A model generated the notes under the pieces. The model did no database searches. It worked only from the letters and a program-made list of their open reading frames with translations, and was not told where the DNA came from. From positions 195,300,432 through 195,364,431 of the forward strand of contig CM035415.1 of NCBI GenBank assembly GCA_020310875.1: a stretch of DNA of 64,000 nt, read 5' to 3'. This stretch comes from Ceratopteris richardii (lineage: Eukaryota > Streptophyta > Polypodiopsida > Polypodiales > Pteridaceae). Within the stretch, counting starts at the first letter, position 1. Every line of letters starts with the position of its first letter. This document shows, piece after piece, positions 21,875 through 33,415 of the stretch. A program made the translations under genes and the position numbers.

Positions 21875-24800
21875 CAGTGGAGGAAGAGAAGAGAGAAAAG
21901 GCCAGAGAAATAGGTGCAAACGAAACCCATAGACCCATTCAAGACCCAGCCTACGCACCTGTAGTTTTTCCAGACGAGGAATTTGAACCCCATGGCTGGG
22001 TAGAAATTTTAGCAACAATGGACGTAGCCATCAATGAAGAACAATGGACACCTCACTGTGATGAGGATGGCTATGATATTTCAGTCTTCTCCATTGAGCC
22101 AATCATGGGAGAGGCAGTTTTAGAAGAATGCGAACCGAGCCCTGATGCATTTGAGGATGCAAGTGACTCCGATCTAGAGTCAATCATTATGGACCCACCA
22201 TTTGCATCAGATGAAGAATACTTCCATGAAATAGAATTTCAACCCCAGAGGCATGGAGAGGTTACAAATGATGTAAGATTAGCAACGCATATGACCCCTA
22301 AGGAAGAAGGAAAGAAACGAAAGAAGAGAGAAGTCTTACCAGAAGAGGAAGAATCTTTGTTTGAGGTCCCAGAAAATTTTAAGAAGTATGAGATAGATGA
22401 CAGGAGAGTCATGATAAGAATGCCTAAACGAGAGGCACAATCAGGAGAGGCCTATGATAACAAAGAAACCACCAAGAAAATCGTAGTGGCCCTAGAAGAA
22501 GGAGAGGAGAGATGCACGTATATAGGCCATGACTTGACAGAAGAAGAAGAGCAAGAGTTGATTGCCTTGCTAAGAGAATACAGAGATGTATTCGCTTGGA
22601 GTTACAAGGATTTGAAAGGTGTTGACCCTGACATATGCTCACACACCATTCCCATGACTTCAGATGCCAAACCCTCTAAGCAAAAGCCTTATACTTATAA
22701 CGATAATTACGCTGCGAAGATCAAAGAAGAGATAGATAGACTGGTTGAAGCTGGATTTATCTATGAAATTGAGCACACTGAATGGGTATCCCCCATCGTA
22801 GTGGTGCCCAAGAAGAATGGCAAGCTGCGTGTGTGCATTAACTTGAAAAAGGTTAATGCCGCCACAATTCGAGATAACTATCCGCTTCCCATCACAGAGC
22901 ATCTCTTAGAAAGAGTGGCAGGCAAGGAAGTGTACAGCTTCCTTGATGGATTTTCGGGCTACAATCAAGTAGCCATAGCTCCAGAGGATCAGCATAAGAC
23001 AGCCTTTGCCACAGAATGGGGCATTTTTGCTTTTAGAGTAATGCCATTTGGGCTTACCAATGCACCAGCCACCTTCCAGAGGCTGATGTGCCATGTGTTT
23101 AAGGAGTTCCTGAGGAAGAGTTTAGAAGTCTACGTTGATGATCTTTGTGCTCATTCCAATGTTAGACAAACCCATATTCCTGAACTCAGACAAATCTTTG
23201 ACAAATGTAGAGAATATCAAGTCTGCCTGAACCCAGAAAAGTGCGTTTTTATGGTTAGGCAAGGTAAGATTCTAGGACACATAGTGTCAAAGAATGGCAT
23301 ATCTACTGACGAGGAGAAAGTGAGAGCCATAGCAGAGCTACCTAGGCCAAAGAATGTCAAGGAAGTACAAGCTTTCATGGGGCACTGTGGTTATTACCGA
23401 CGATTTATACACATGTATGCTGTCATTGCAAAGCCCATGTACGGACTTCTGACAAACTTTGAGTGGACGGATGAATGTGAGAATTCCTTCCAAGAGCTTA
23501 AACGAAGATTATGTTCAGCACCAATCTTGACCACACCAGATTGGAATAAGCCATTCCATGTTCATGTGGATGCATCCAATTATGCTATTGGATGTGTGCT
23601 TGCACAACCTACTGGTGAAGGTAATATGGATCTTCCAATCGCCTATGCCAGTAGACAATTGAATGCGGCTGAACGAAATTATACCACTACTGAACGAGAA
23701 GGATTAGGCATGGTATATGCAGTTAAAAAGTTTAGACATTATTTGCTTGCAAATAAGTTTAAATTTTTTACGGACCATCAGGCATTGTTGTACTTAGTAA
23801 ACAAGCCATGCAATACGGGAAGATTAGTAAGATGGTTTCTCCTGCTAATGGAATATGATTTTGAGGTTGTGGTAAGAAAAGGTAGAACCCACTTGAGAGC
23901 AGATCATCTCTCTAGGCTCACATCGGGAGAAGCCCCACAAGGAGTGTCAGATGACCTTCCTGATGCTTACTTGTTTAATTTGGAAGTGGTGCCGCAGTGG
24001 GCCAAGCCAATAGTACCAGTATTGACATACGGGCCTAATCATCCAGTGGTGAACACACGGAATAGAGAGATAGTAAAAGCCCAAAAATATCACATCATGG
24101 CAGGAAGCATGTACAAGCACACAGATCAAGGGATCTTGGCTTGTTGCGTAGAAGAGGATGAGTACGCTAAATGGTTGCAACTAGCACATGTAGGTGCACT
24201 AGAGCAACACCACTCAAAGCAACGAACGTTGCAGACTCTAAAGAGATTCGGAGTGCATTGGCCAACTATGGAAGCGGACGTCCAAAAGTTGTGCAAGGAA
24301 TGCCCAATCTGTTGCAATAAACCACCTGTGGAACATGCCACTCTCTATCAAGTATCCATTGCGCCAGATTGGAGCGAACCACTAGTATCATTCCTGAGGA
24401 CAAACACATTCCCTCCAGACATGACTCTAGCTAGAAAAAGGAGTTTGGAACAAGAAGCCCAGGATTATTCACTCATAGGTGATAATCTATATAAGCGCGG
24501 TAAAGATGGTTACCTGAGATTATGTGTCCATGAGAGTGAATATCTTAAGATCTTAGAAACTGCTCACCAAGGTGTAGCAGGAGGACACTTTGGACCAGAT
24601 CGGGTGATCAAGGCAATATTGTTTGCGGGCTTCTGGTGGCCCACCCTTCACATGGATGCACATACCTATGTGAAACGGTGTGATATCTGTCAAAGGACTC
24701 AGTATCCTATATGCAAAGATGAGATGCCACTGAAACCTATGATGGGTGGACGTGCATTCTCTAAGTGGGGAATAGACTTCGTAGGTCCTATTAATCCCCC

Positions 24801-26244
24801 AGCTAAGGGTTCTCATGCGGAATACATCATTGTGGCAACAGATTATCTCACCAAGTGGGTAGAGGTAAAGGCTACGACAAAGAACGATGCTCAAACAACT
24901 GCCAAATTCTTGTTTGAGAATGTGTTTACGAGATATGGACTACCGATAGAGCTTGTAAGTGATAGGGGCACTCATTTCTTGAACGAAGTGATTGAAAACC
25001 TACTCCAAGAATTCTTGGTAATACACAAGAAGTCTGCCCCTTATCACCCTCAAGCTAATGGACAAGCTGAGAGCACTAATAAGATTCTATGCAATGTACT
25101 GACGAAATTAGTGAACACTAAACGTTCTGATTGGGACAAACAGCTACACCATGCTGTTTGGGCATACCGAGTTGCCTATAAAACGGTACTCCAAGCCACC
25201 CCCTTTCAGATGGTTTTCGGTCAAAACGCTGTGTTACCTTTGGACTTCTTGATCCCTACATTGAAAGTAGCACAAGAGTACGAATGGACAGGTCATGAGC
25301 TCTCCTCTAGAATTTTTGACCTTGAACGATTAGGAGAAACAAGACTGCGAGCTGCTGCAGGCATATATGCTGCCAAGAAGAGACAGAAGGCATACTTTGA
25401 TGCCCACGTAAAGGATAAGGGTTTGAAAGCAGGAGATCTAGTCTTAGTCTATACACTAAAACAACACGCGAGGAAGCTAGAAAAGAGAGGCTACGGACCT
25501 ATGATCATCAATAGGATCTCCACGAGTGGAGCAGTACAATTAGCCACGTTAGAGGGTGATGTTCTCCCTAATTATATTAGCGGATGCAGAGTCAAGTTGT
25601 ATCAGGAACCCCTCACGAAGGAAATGCTCAGCCGACTCAACACTGCTAAGAAACGCAAAGAGGAAGAGAAGCGAATTAGAGAAGAAGCTCAAGCAGAAGC
25701 TTTAGAACGCATCAGAAGGATGAAATTACGAAGGCAAGGTAGAGAGCAGCCTAGGACAGATGACTATGCAGACCAAGGATATCATATGGCAATGTGTGAA
25801 GCTGCAGGAACCAGCTCACCTAGGATAACTGATCGACGTCCTTTCATAACCCTAGAAATAGGACAAGAAAAGAGTGCAAGGACTGTAAAAGCCTTGATTG
25901 ACTCAGGTGCCGCCACTAGTGCTGTTAGAGTGTCTTACTGTCAAGAGTTACAGTTAACTGTCAATCCTGTGGAAGCATATCTCATAGGATTGGGAGGCGT
26001 GGAAACCCCTTGCATGGGCGAGGTGGAACTTCCCCTCTATATTCATGATGAGGCAATGACAGTTAAAGCACTAGTGTGTCAAGATGAGGATCTCACTGAA
26101 CCTCTTGTCTTGGGTCAAGACTGGATCTATGACCAAGCAGTCAACTTAAACCTAAGAAGTGGACTTCTTCACGTATGGGTCAATCATAGTCGAATTACAA
26201 TAGAGTTGGATAAAGGAACACTCAAGGAACTAGGAAAGGCATAG
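21835..26244 (+). pseudogene. pol: Element A pol part 2: RT, RNase H, duplicated H2C2, integrase, second protease
   Basis: A 1469-codon ORF; its first codons are only the shifted frame, and homology starts near 21871. RT has FLDGFSGYNQVAIAPEDQ and YVDD at residues 433-436. RNase H has Asp 579 and Asp 647. Zinc module 1 is H785-x6-H792-x27-C820-x2-C823; module 2 is H911-x6-H918-x30-C949-x2-C952. Integrase residues D981, D1043 and E1079 give an exact D-D(35)-E spacing. The C-terminal segment GYGPMIINRIS has no chromodomain. A second retropepsin-like domain follows, with DSGA from residue 1356 (25900-25911) and LGQDW from 26110. The frame ends at TAG 26242-26244, where B reads on into a tail. 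Catalytic motifs look intact despite the frameshift upstream. Confidence 0.92.
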
Positions 26245-26949
26245 ACTCCTGGTCCCTCCAGGGGTACACATGAAGATGACCATGCTGTTCTTGTTCAAAA
26301 CCCTGTGTTGCAGAGGAATGATATTTGCAAAAAAGGAGTCAGGGATGCAACGGAACTCCCTTCTTTTCCAAAGGCCAGAAGGAGGCAACAACCAAAGGTG
26401 GAGCAAAGGCAAAAGAAGCAGAGTACTACCTATGCCGGACATCAAAAAAACCTGCGCAGCAGAATGTCCCAACAAGTGAACCAAGTGTGGGTGCGAAAAG
26501 GCGAACACCCGGTTGCAACCACGCCAACAGCACGGGCGAAGCCTCTTATTAATAACCATCAACACGTCACTAATAAGAGGTCTTCCGGAAATTCTTCGGC
26601 TCACGTGAAATCTCTTTGGGTGCCCAAAAAGTCGATGAAGGCTCGCCCACAATCAAGACAAATTTGGGTGCCTAAGGCTTGTTTGCGGGCTCAGATAGCT
26701 ACACCGAGAACACACCCTACACAGCATGATCCATTCACTCGCACAGCCTACATCCACTCATTTTCAACACCAAGGCACATGAACACGAACAGAATCAGTT
26801 GTAAATGGGCCCCTAAAAGGCCTCTGGTTAAAGCTGACACACCTATAAAGCTCTCGAGAATCTCTACGGAACCACGAGTAAAACCCATCCACTGCATTTG
26901 GAAGCCCAAGACTTGTAACAAACCCCCTGGCCCTATTGTAAATCCATGA
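26245..26949 (+). pseudogene. Element A pol C-terminal basic tail with WVPK motifs
   Basis: Continuation of the pol frame after TAG 26242, open from 26245 to 26949. B encodes the equivalent without the stop. Very rich in Lys, Arg, Gln, Pro and Thr. A Trp-Val-Pro-Lys-type motif recurs: VWVRKG, LWVPKKS, IWVPKAC, KWAPKRP, IWKPKTC. Probably part of the polyprotein rather than a separate gene. No domain recognised; the charge suggests nucleic-acid binding, as inference. Confidence 0.65.
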
Positions 26950-27171
26950 CCACCTACTAACCGCTTCACTCTTAATTCACATCATTTCGCTTAGCTCTTA
27001 GGTCTACCTAACTCCTAACTACACACACCAGCACCGAGCACTTATTAACTCCTAACCACTCCAGAACTTTAAGTTAATATTGTAACAAGGGACACCATGT
27101 CATTTTTGTGTCCATTGCAATGTTAACGTTTATTCATATATTCTCACAGAATCAGCTGCGACATTTTCAAC
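26950..27171 (+). promoter_or_regulatory. pol-ORF3 spacer with candidate splice acceptor
   Basis: No gene. TATATTCTCACAG|AATCAGC has its AG at 27148-27149, 23 bases before the ORF3 ATG, and B has the same motif at the same place. It could pair with the leader donor at 15758 to make an ORF3 mRNA. Confidence 0.5.
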
Positions 27172-30100
27172 ATGGCGGAGGCCGCAGGAACTAGCTCTCA
27201 CACAGAAACAAACCCGCAAGTGGTGGACTTGGACAGTTTACCCGTTTTGCCTGAGACAGTCGAAAGACCAGAAGAGTTGCAGGCCGTCAAAATCATACCT
27301 ATTGCGGACCCTCCGCGTGGCCACACCATGCCCGTGGGAAAGACTTCACATTGGTTTACCGAAGTAGCAGGACCTTTGGGGGAAGGAACGTATCTATGGG
27401 AATCAGAGTTGGACTACAATGGAAAGCAAGGCAGATACCATTTCTTTACAAGAGAATTTGAGAAGTTACAAAATGCGGAAGGTCTACGTCCGATATGGGA
27501 AAAAGCCGGATTGAGTGCCTATTTCAGTGCCCGACTCCCAAAACCTGACTTCATGCGATGCTACTATCTCATCAACACCTTGACTCCAAATCCGAACCCA
27601 AAAGGTGCAAGCTCATTTGTGATTCCATCTCTGACAAAGGGGAATGAGCTCAAGAGGTTTAGGCTATCAAACAATTTGGTGAGAGAAGCTCTGGATATGC
27701 GCGGCATGCATATTCCTACAGAAAAGGAAACCCTAGTACCGGACTACATGAAGAATCGAAGTCTCACCAAACTCAAAGACATGGTATCCATGACGCCTAA
27801 TATTGCAATACATCTTCGCATGTGCATGCAACACTTTGCTTTCCCGGCGCAGGATAGATTCACCATGCCGCACAAAAAGATTTGGTTTAGCCTGTATCTG
27901 GCAGAGACACAGAGCCTCACCATCAACCTACCCCACTGGATAATTGATCAGATACACTTAGCTCACAAACGCTGGCCGCGGAAACAGGTTTTATATGGTT
28001 GCTGTGCTCTGACAAGAATCATCTATAGGTGTTTGGCCTATGACATCCCAATCCAACGAGCCCTGATGTGGAATCGGGTAGAGCAGTTTCGAGGCAGGAC
28101 ATCCACTGGACCCCCTTCTAAGAAGATGAGAGGCACGGTCCAAGTCCCATGTGCTCAGCCACGTGGAGCGACCCTAACACGAGAAGTCACCCCTCCACCC
28201 CGAAGAGTCCGACCATTCACACTCCGACTTCCAAGACGCAGCACCGATGGTTCCACTTTGATATTTCCTCCCATCCCAACGGATCTCGAATTTCCTAGTG
28301 GTGCACCATTGGACGAACTCACTAATGAAGACTTCGAACAACTATTACAAGATGTAGAGCTGGAGACAGAAGAGGCACAACAAGCGGAAAATGTACAAAC
28401 GCATGCCACAACCTCCCAAGCACCTGTCACACCTGTTGAAGTGGAGGAAGAAGACGATGGAGATGAAGAACAGGAGGATGAGGAGGAGGAGTATGATCAA
28501 GAGCAACAAGAGGAGCAACAAGAAGTGCCAGAACTTGTAGGTGCACCTGCATATACAGCTCAACTACGAAGGCTATACGACACTATCAAAGCAGTACAAG
28601 AAAGGCATCAGCTCTCTCTGGTATCAGGTCAAGCTTTGATGCAAGAAATGCTATCAGATGAAGGAGTGGACCAACAATTCATTGACACCCTCAAATTAGT
28701 GTCAGATTCCTTAGGAGTTCCAGAGGCTGTCCACACCGCAGTCCGCCAGTCTGTAAGGTATGACAAACGCAGAGTGGACACATTACCACGAGCAGGTAAG
28801 ACTATCAGGATACCCGTCACAGAACCGGAAGTACCCATTGAGACCACAGCCACCCCCATAACCACCACTGACCTCTCCGCTGAAACCTTCGTTCAGACAT
28901 CACCCATCTCACCCCAGCATCCTCCATCACCACCTTCTCCGCCCCCGCCACCACCTCCCACCTTGGAAGAAACGACAGTCATCACCTCTACCTCCACTTA
29001 TAATCCATCTTCATTCAAATCATTCTCATTTCGAGAACCCACCTCACAAGACACCCTCTTCTCCTTCGTCACCAATCCCTTGTACACTTCGTCCCATCTA
29101 TCCGCTGAACTCATGACTGGCCATCCCATAATTACCAGCGTAGTTGGAAACCCAGCACCCACGGAAGGAACCCTGTGTTTCCCGACCTACCCCCCAATAC
29201 GAGTACCTCCATTCCATAACCCTCACTTCCCAGCTGGCCCCTACACCTCTTTCAACCGGACCTCACCACCCCAATACCCGTCCTTTGTGGAGCAGTTCTT
29301 CCGCTCTCCCATGTTTCAAAGGCACCTTCCTCCGATGTTCGCAACGACATCAATTTACACGGACACCACACTCACTTCACCTACCATACCCACCTATATG
29401 GTAGCCCCTGCACACACCACCTTGTCTGATCCAATGGACATTTCACCAACCACAGCACCTCTCCCCACGATTTCCCCACCTTCCCCTCCCTTGCCCCCCA
29501 CCTCACCACTCACATCAGTGGCACACACAGCATTCACTACACCCCTACCCAATCCCACCTCCTCTGCATTTCAAACTATTTCCCTTGCATCTCATAATGT
29601 AAATAGTACGTTCGACACATTACTTCAGTGTGCACATCAGCTACAACAAGACTTCCATCAATTAGAAGAACGCAATGCTACCCTCCAGGCAGAATCTCAA
29701 CGTCTCCAAGCTAGAGTCACCACTATTGAGGCTGACTACCTGACGCTCCTAGACGAGCATACCACACTACAGCAGGCTCACTCCGAATTGGAATCAAAGG
29801 CATCAACTGTAGATGACCAAGCAGTTAAGGAGCTAGAAACAGTGCTTCAAGCGCAAATGATATCTAATGCCACACTCAGACGCAACATTGGGCTATTAAG
29901 GAAGCATATGGCCGCAGCACTAGAGGAGAACAAACGACTTCAACAACAAAATCAAGACAACTTTGAAGCGGCTATGGAAGGAACCGTAGGAGCAACCATT
30001 AGCCCTACCCGATAAAGAGCAGTTCCATCAGAAGACATCCGCATCCTACTTGAGGAGCATGCAAATTTCCTGGAGTCATATGAAAAACTAGAGACTGAAT

Positions 30101-31597
30101 GTGCCGATCTAAAGAAACAGTTAGCCAGTGTACATCCTGCTCAACAGGAGCCGGTAATCTTGCAACAATCTACAGAAGAAATGGAGACCCTTCGGAAACA
30201 GGTGGCAGAACTCCAAGCACGCCTCCTACCATATGAACGACCACCCTCGCCCATTGAAGAACCAGAACCTGAAACAGTAGTGGAAATCCCCGTCGAAGAT
30301 AGCTACGAAGAGCCCTACGAGCCTATGCCGACGCCTGGTGGTCGAACTACAGAAGAAGGACAAGACACGTTAGAAATTCAAGTTCCAGATTGGGTCAGAA
30401 GGGTCGAGAAAGTGGGTGAGACACATGATGATCGTGTGGCCGTGCAAATGCAATCTCTCACGAATCTGGAAGAAACGGTCCTTCGGTCTTCCTACTTTCA
30501 ACAATTATCCCATCAACGGTTAATCACAACATCAGAATCACAATACATGCCTTATTTTGTCTTACTACATGATTATAATGCAGAAGTCAAAAGACATACA
30601 GGGAAGGAGCCCACATTCGCTACTCAATTTGAGATAGGGGATTTACCGACCGATGCACGTGCTGGCTCGATTTTCCAACCTAATTGGCGTGCACGTTTAC
30701 TCACCGATTACCCAGAGATGATGAGTACCTGGGCTACCATGCCACTCTACATCAAGTATAATCCATGCTATTGTCCAGTGGTACGTCGCAGATCCTGGCA
30801 AGCATTTGCAATTAAGGTACGCAACAATAAAGAGTGCTCCGCTTGGGTTAACTACCCGTATTTTGCTCCACCTCGAGGACCTCCAACCGTAGCCTACATG
30901 ATATCAACCATTCGGCACTGGTCTGCACGCCTAAATAATGTACCTGATATAGCAGCGAAAATGTGTATGAAGATATTTGAGCTCATGACCATTGTCTTCA
31001 AAACCTTTCGGAATGTTCAAGCTCCATACATCTCCGCTGCTGGATTCGCTCAAGGCAACAAGGATTTAGTCTACGACATGAGCCAAACCCCCTCGGTCAC
31101 TGTTATCTTTGCTTGGCATGCACGAATCAAGTACTTGCCCGCATGCTTCAAGCAAACATTTGAGGAAATGTTCTCTACGGGCTTCTGGGAATACAATTCC
31201 GAAATTTTCATTCCCAGACCCACACATTTGCTACATCTATTCGCAGTAGAACAAGCGATCCATGCAGATCAGTGGTCTGCCACATCCGGATGTTCCAGGA
31301 CCAATCGATTGGGATCGTATGATGACAGATTTGGCCAGGGGACTACGCTTACAAGAACATCAGCTTGCCACTCAGGTTGTGGAATATTACATCCAACACC
31401 CCCAGCAACAAGGGTCTGTCAGGGACGACAGACGCGAGAGAGGGGGGGGTGTTGAGAGCAGTATGGGCACCCAAGGATTGACTAGACAAGGAAGCCAGGG
31501 AACCCAAGGATTGACGAGACAAGGAAGCCAACGGAGAGAGTCAGAACAAGGTGAAGGAGTAAGTAGACAAAGCAGTCGACGCAAATCTGGCAGATAG
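27172..31597 (+). pseudogene. Element A ORF3 (unknown function), ending inside the 3' LTR
   Basis: Start ATG 27172 (MAEAAGTSSH). N-terminal globular part with HWFTEVAGPLGEG and FAFPAQDRFTMP; acidic patch around residues 420-460; long Pro/Ser/Thr-rich region; coiled coil around residues 815-940; C-terminal globular part with GFWEYNSEIFIPRPTHLLHL. A TAA at 30013-30015 (TAT in H) and a 2-base deletion near 31272 break it. After the deletion the shifted frame passes the polypurine tract (RERGGG) and stops at TAG 31595-31597, 148 bases into the LTR. No signal peptide or membrane helix is visible. It sits where env-like ORFs lie in Athila elements. Family not recognised. Confidence 0.82.
31436..31449 (+). 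other. Polypurine tract of element A
   Basis: GAGAGAGGGGGGGG directly before the 3' LTR start TGTTGAGAG. It is also coding for ORF3 (Glu-Arg-Gly-Gly-Gly). Confidence 0.93.
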
Positions 31598-32113
31598 GCC
31601 CTTCAATTTTTCCAATCTACATCTTTTAACAGTGATTCTTATCACTAACAATCATTGTAAATACCATTTCATATTTTTGTAGCTCCATTTTGTGCAAGCC
31701 AAGGAGTCCTTGAGCTTGAGGAGCCTTAGAAGTACCTACATATCAATTTTCGTATTTTTTAGACTCCGTTTGAGCCCTCAAATTGGCCCTGGAACCTAAT
31801 TTTTAACTAGGCCGGACACTAGGTCTGGACAGGGCCAAAAGCTAGTCAAAAACTATAAAAAGAGCTAGAGAGCTCATTTTTGAGGTTAGATTGTAATTGA
31901 AACGAACTTGTAAGAGCATTTTGAAAGTAATCTAAAAGCTCCATTGATTCTCGCTCTTTGTCTTGCCGTGTGTGCGCGTGTGTGTGTATGTGTGTGCATG
32001 CTAGTGTGCTTCTCACTCACGCACTTGTGCCGCCACTTGCTCGAGGTCTTCATACCATCCTCACGTCTTCCCGGATTGACATTAAAGGAGGTGCTACTCA
32101 TCATTGAACTACA
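31450..32113 (+). repeat. 3' LTR of element A (664 bp)
   Basis: Same length as 15041-15704, and I saw no base difference. TATA box near 31853-31862. The right-hand TSD CCATA follows at 32114-32118, after which the copia leader resumes. Confidence 0.96.
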
Positions 32114-32212
32114 CCATACGACATCAAGAAGGACAAAAGGAGTCTAATTCGAAGTAAAGGTACATATATTGTTCATAAAGCTTGAAGATTTCAATACACA
32201 GGTAGACAGAAG

Positions 32213-33415
32213 ATGGGAGATTCTCTACAGATAGAGAAATTGGATAGGGAAAACTATCCTGCATGGTCAATGAGGATGGAAGCTCATCTTATGAGCAAAG
32301 ATTTAATTGCTTACATCACAGGAGAAGAAGAGAAGCCACAGTTCAGAGATCCTAGTGTTCCAACTAGGGAAGAGTTAGCAGATTTGAAAAATTGGATGAA
32401 GAAAGATGCTCAAGCTAGGAGCATTATCTATATGGCAGTCAATGATTACTTGTTACCTCATATTCGAGGTCTTGAAAGTGCAACTGATATTTGGAATGCT
32501 TTGGAGGAGCATTTCCAGAATACTACAAAGTCAAGGAAGGCATCCTTATGGGCAGAGTTTACAACTTTTAAGAAGAAGGCCTCTCAATCTATTTCAGACT
32601 ATGTAACAAGGATGAAAGACATTGCAGATGCATTAGGAGCTGTTGATGAGGACATTGAGGAGGATAAATTGGTAAGGCAAATCCTTACAGGTTTGAGAGG
32701 TGATGACAAATGGAAGCCATTCATTTTGTCTACAGAATTATCACTTGACCATTTCACTCCTGATTTAAATCAATTGCTAGGTCATATGCTAACATTTGAG
32801 CAGGATGTTAAAGGAGATGGTGACAAGAGTGCAGGTCATGCAATGTACTCAAAGGACAAGAAGAAGAATAGCAAAGGAAAACAACAAGCAGGTGAAGATG
32901 AAGGAACAACTACTCAAGCCAACTTCCTAAGAGGAAGAGGAGGTGGCAAAGGTAGAGGAAGAGGCAGAAATAACAAGGATGAAGGCAAAGCTTGCTGGAT
33001 TTGTGGTAAGAGAAATCACTTAGCTAATGATTGTTGGCATAATACTCAGAGTAATAATGGATATAATCAAAATTATAACTCAAGAGGAAGAGGTGGCAGA
33101 AATCAAAGAGGTAATTTCAGAGGCAGAGGTGGTAGGAGTTACTTTGGAAGAAATGCAGGTAGAGGATTCCAAAGTCAACAATATAACAACACCTACTACA
33201 ATTATGCTTCAGATCAAAAGGAGGATTCAACATTGATAATGAATGCAACTTGTGAAAGGCAGAGTGAAGATCAGAGAGTCTTCTACATTGACTCAGGGTG
33301 TAGCAATCACCTGAGTGGTAATATATCCTTGATGACTGATTTGGAGAATAATGTTTTTAATCATGTTGTTCAGACAGGTGACAACACAAAGCACAATGTG
33401 AAGTCAATTGGATGA
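32213..33415 (+). pseudogene. Copia gag and start of protease
   Basis: ATG 32213 (MGDSLQIEKLDRENYPAWS), a typical copia gag start with the LDRENYxxW motif. A gag domain of the UBN2/DUF4219 type continues to about residue 200. Then come Gly/Arg-rich repeats around a canonical CX2CX4HX4C knuckle (CWICGKRNHLANDC), followed by the protease motif YIDSGCSNHLSG. It ends at TGA 33413-33415 inside the protease region, followed in frame by VKAKDGSTLLSKVLYVP. Copias normally read through here, so this is a nonsense mutation, plausibly CGA to TGA. Confidence 0.9.

Larger units (their letters stand above)
15041..32113 (+). mobile_element. Element A: full-length Athila-like gypsy element, 17.07 kb
   Basis: Two 664-bp LTRs with no difference seen by eye, TSD CCATA (15036-15040 and 32114-32118), a tRNA-Asp primer site, leader array, gag, pol, ORF3, polypurine tract and 3' LTR in order. 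It sits in the copia leader. Identical LTRs mean a very recent insertion. Yet the coding region contains at least three stops and two frameshifting indels relative to its relatives. The LTR subfamily (TGTTGAGAGCAG) matches H and differs at the 5' end from B, C and E. Confidence 0.96.

Noticed and set aside
26305..26949. Independent gene between pol and ORF3 in A
   Set aside because: B shows the same sequence fused in frame to pol, so it is the pol tail after a stop.
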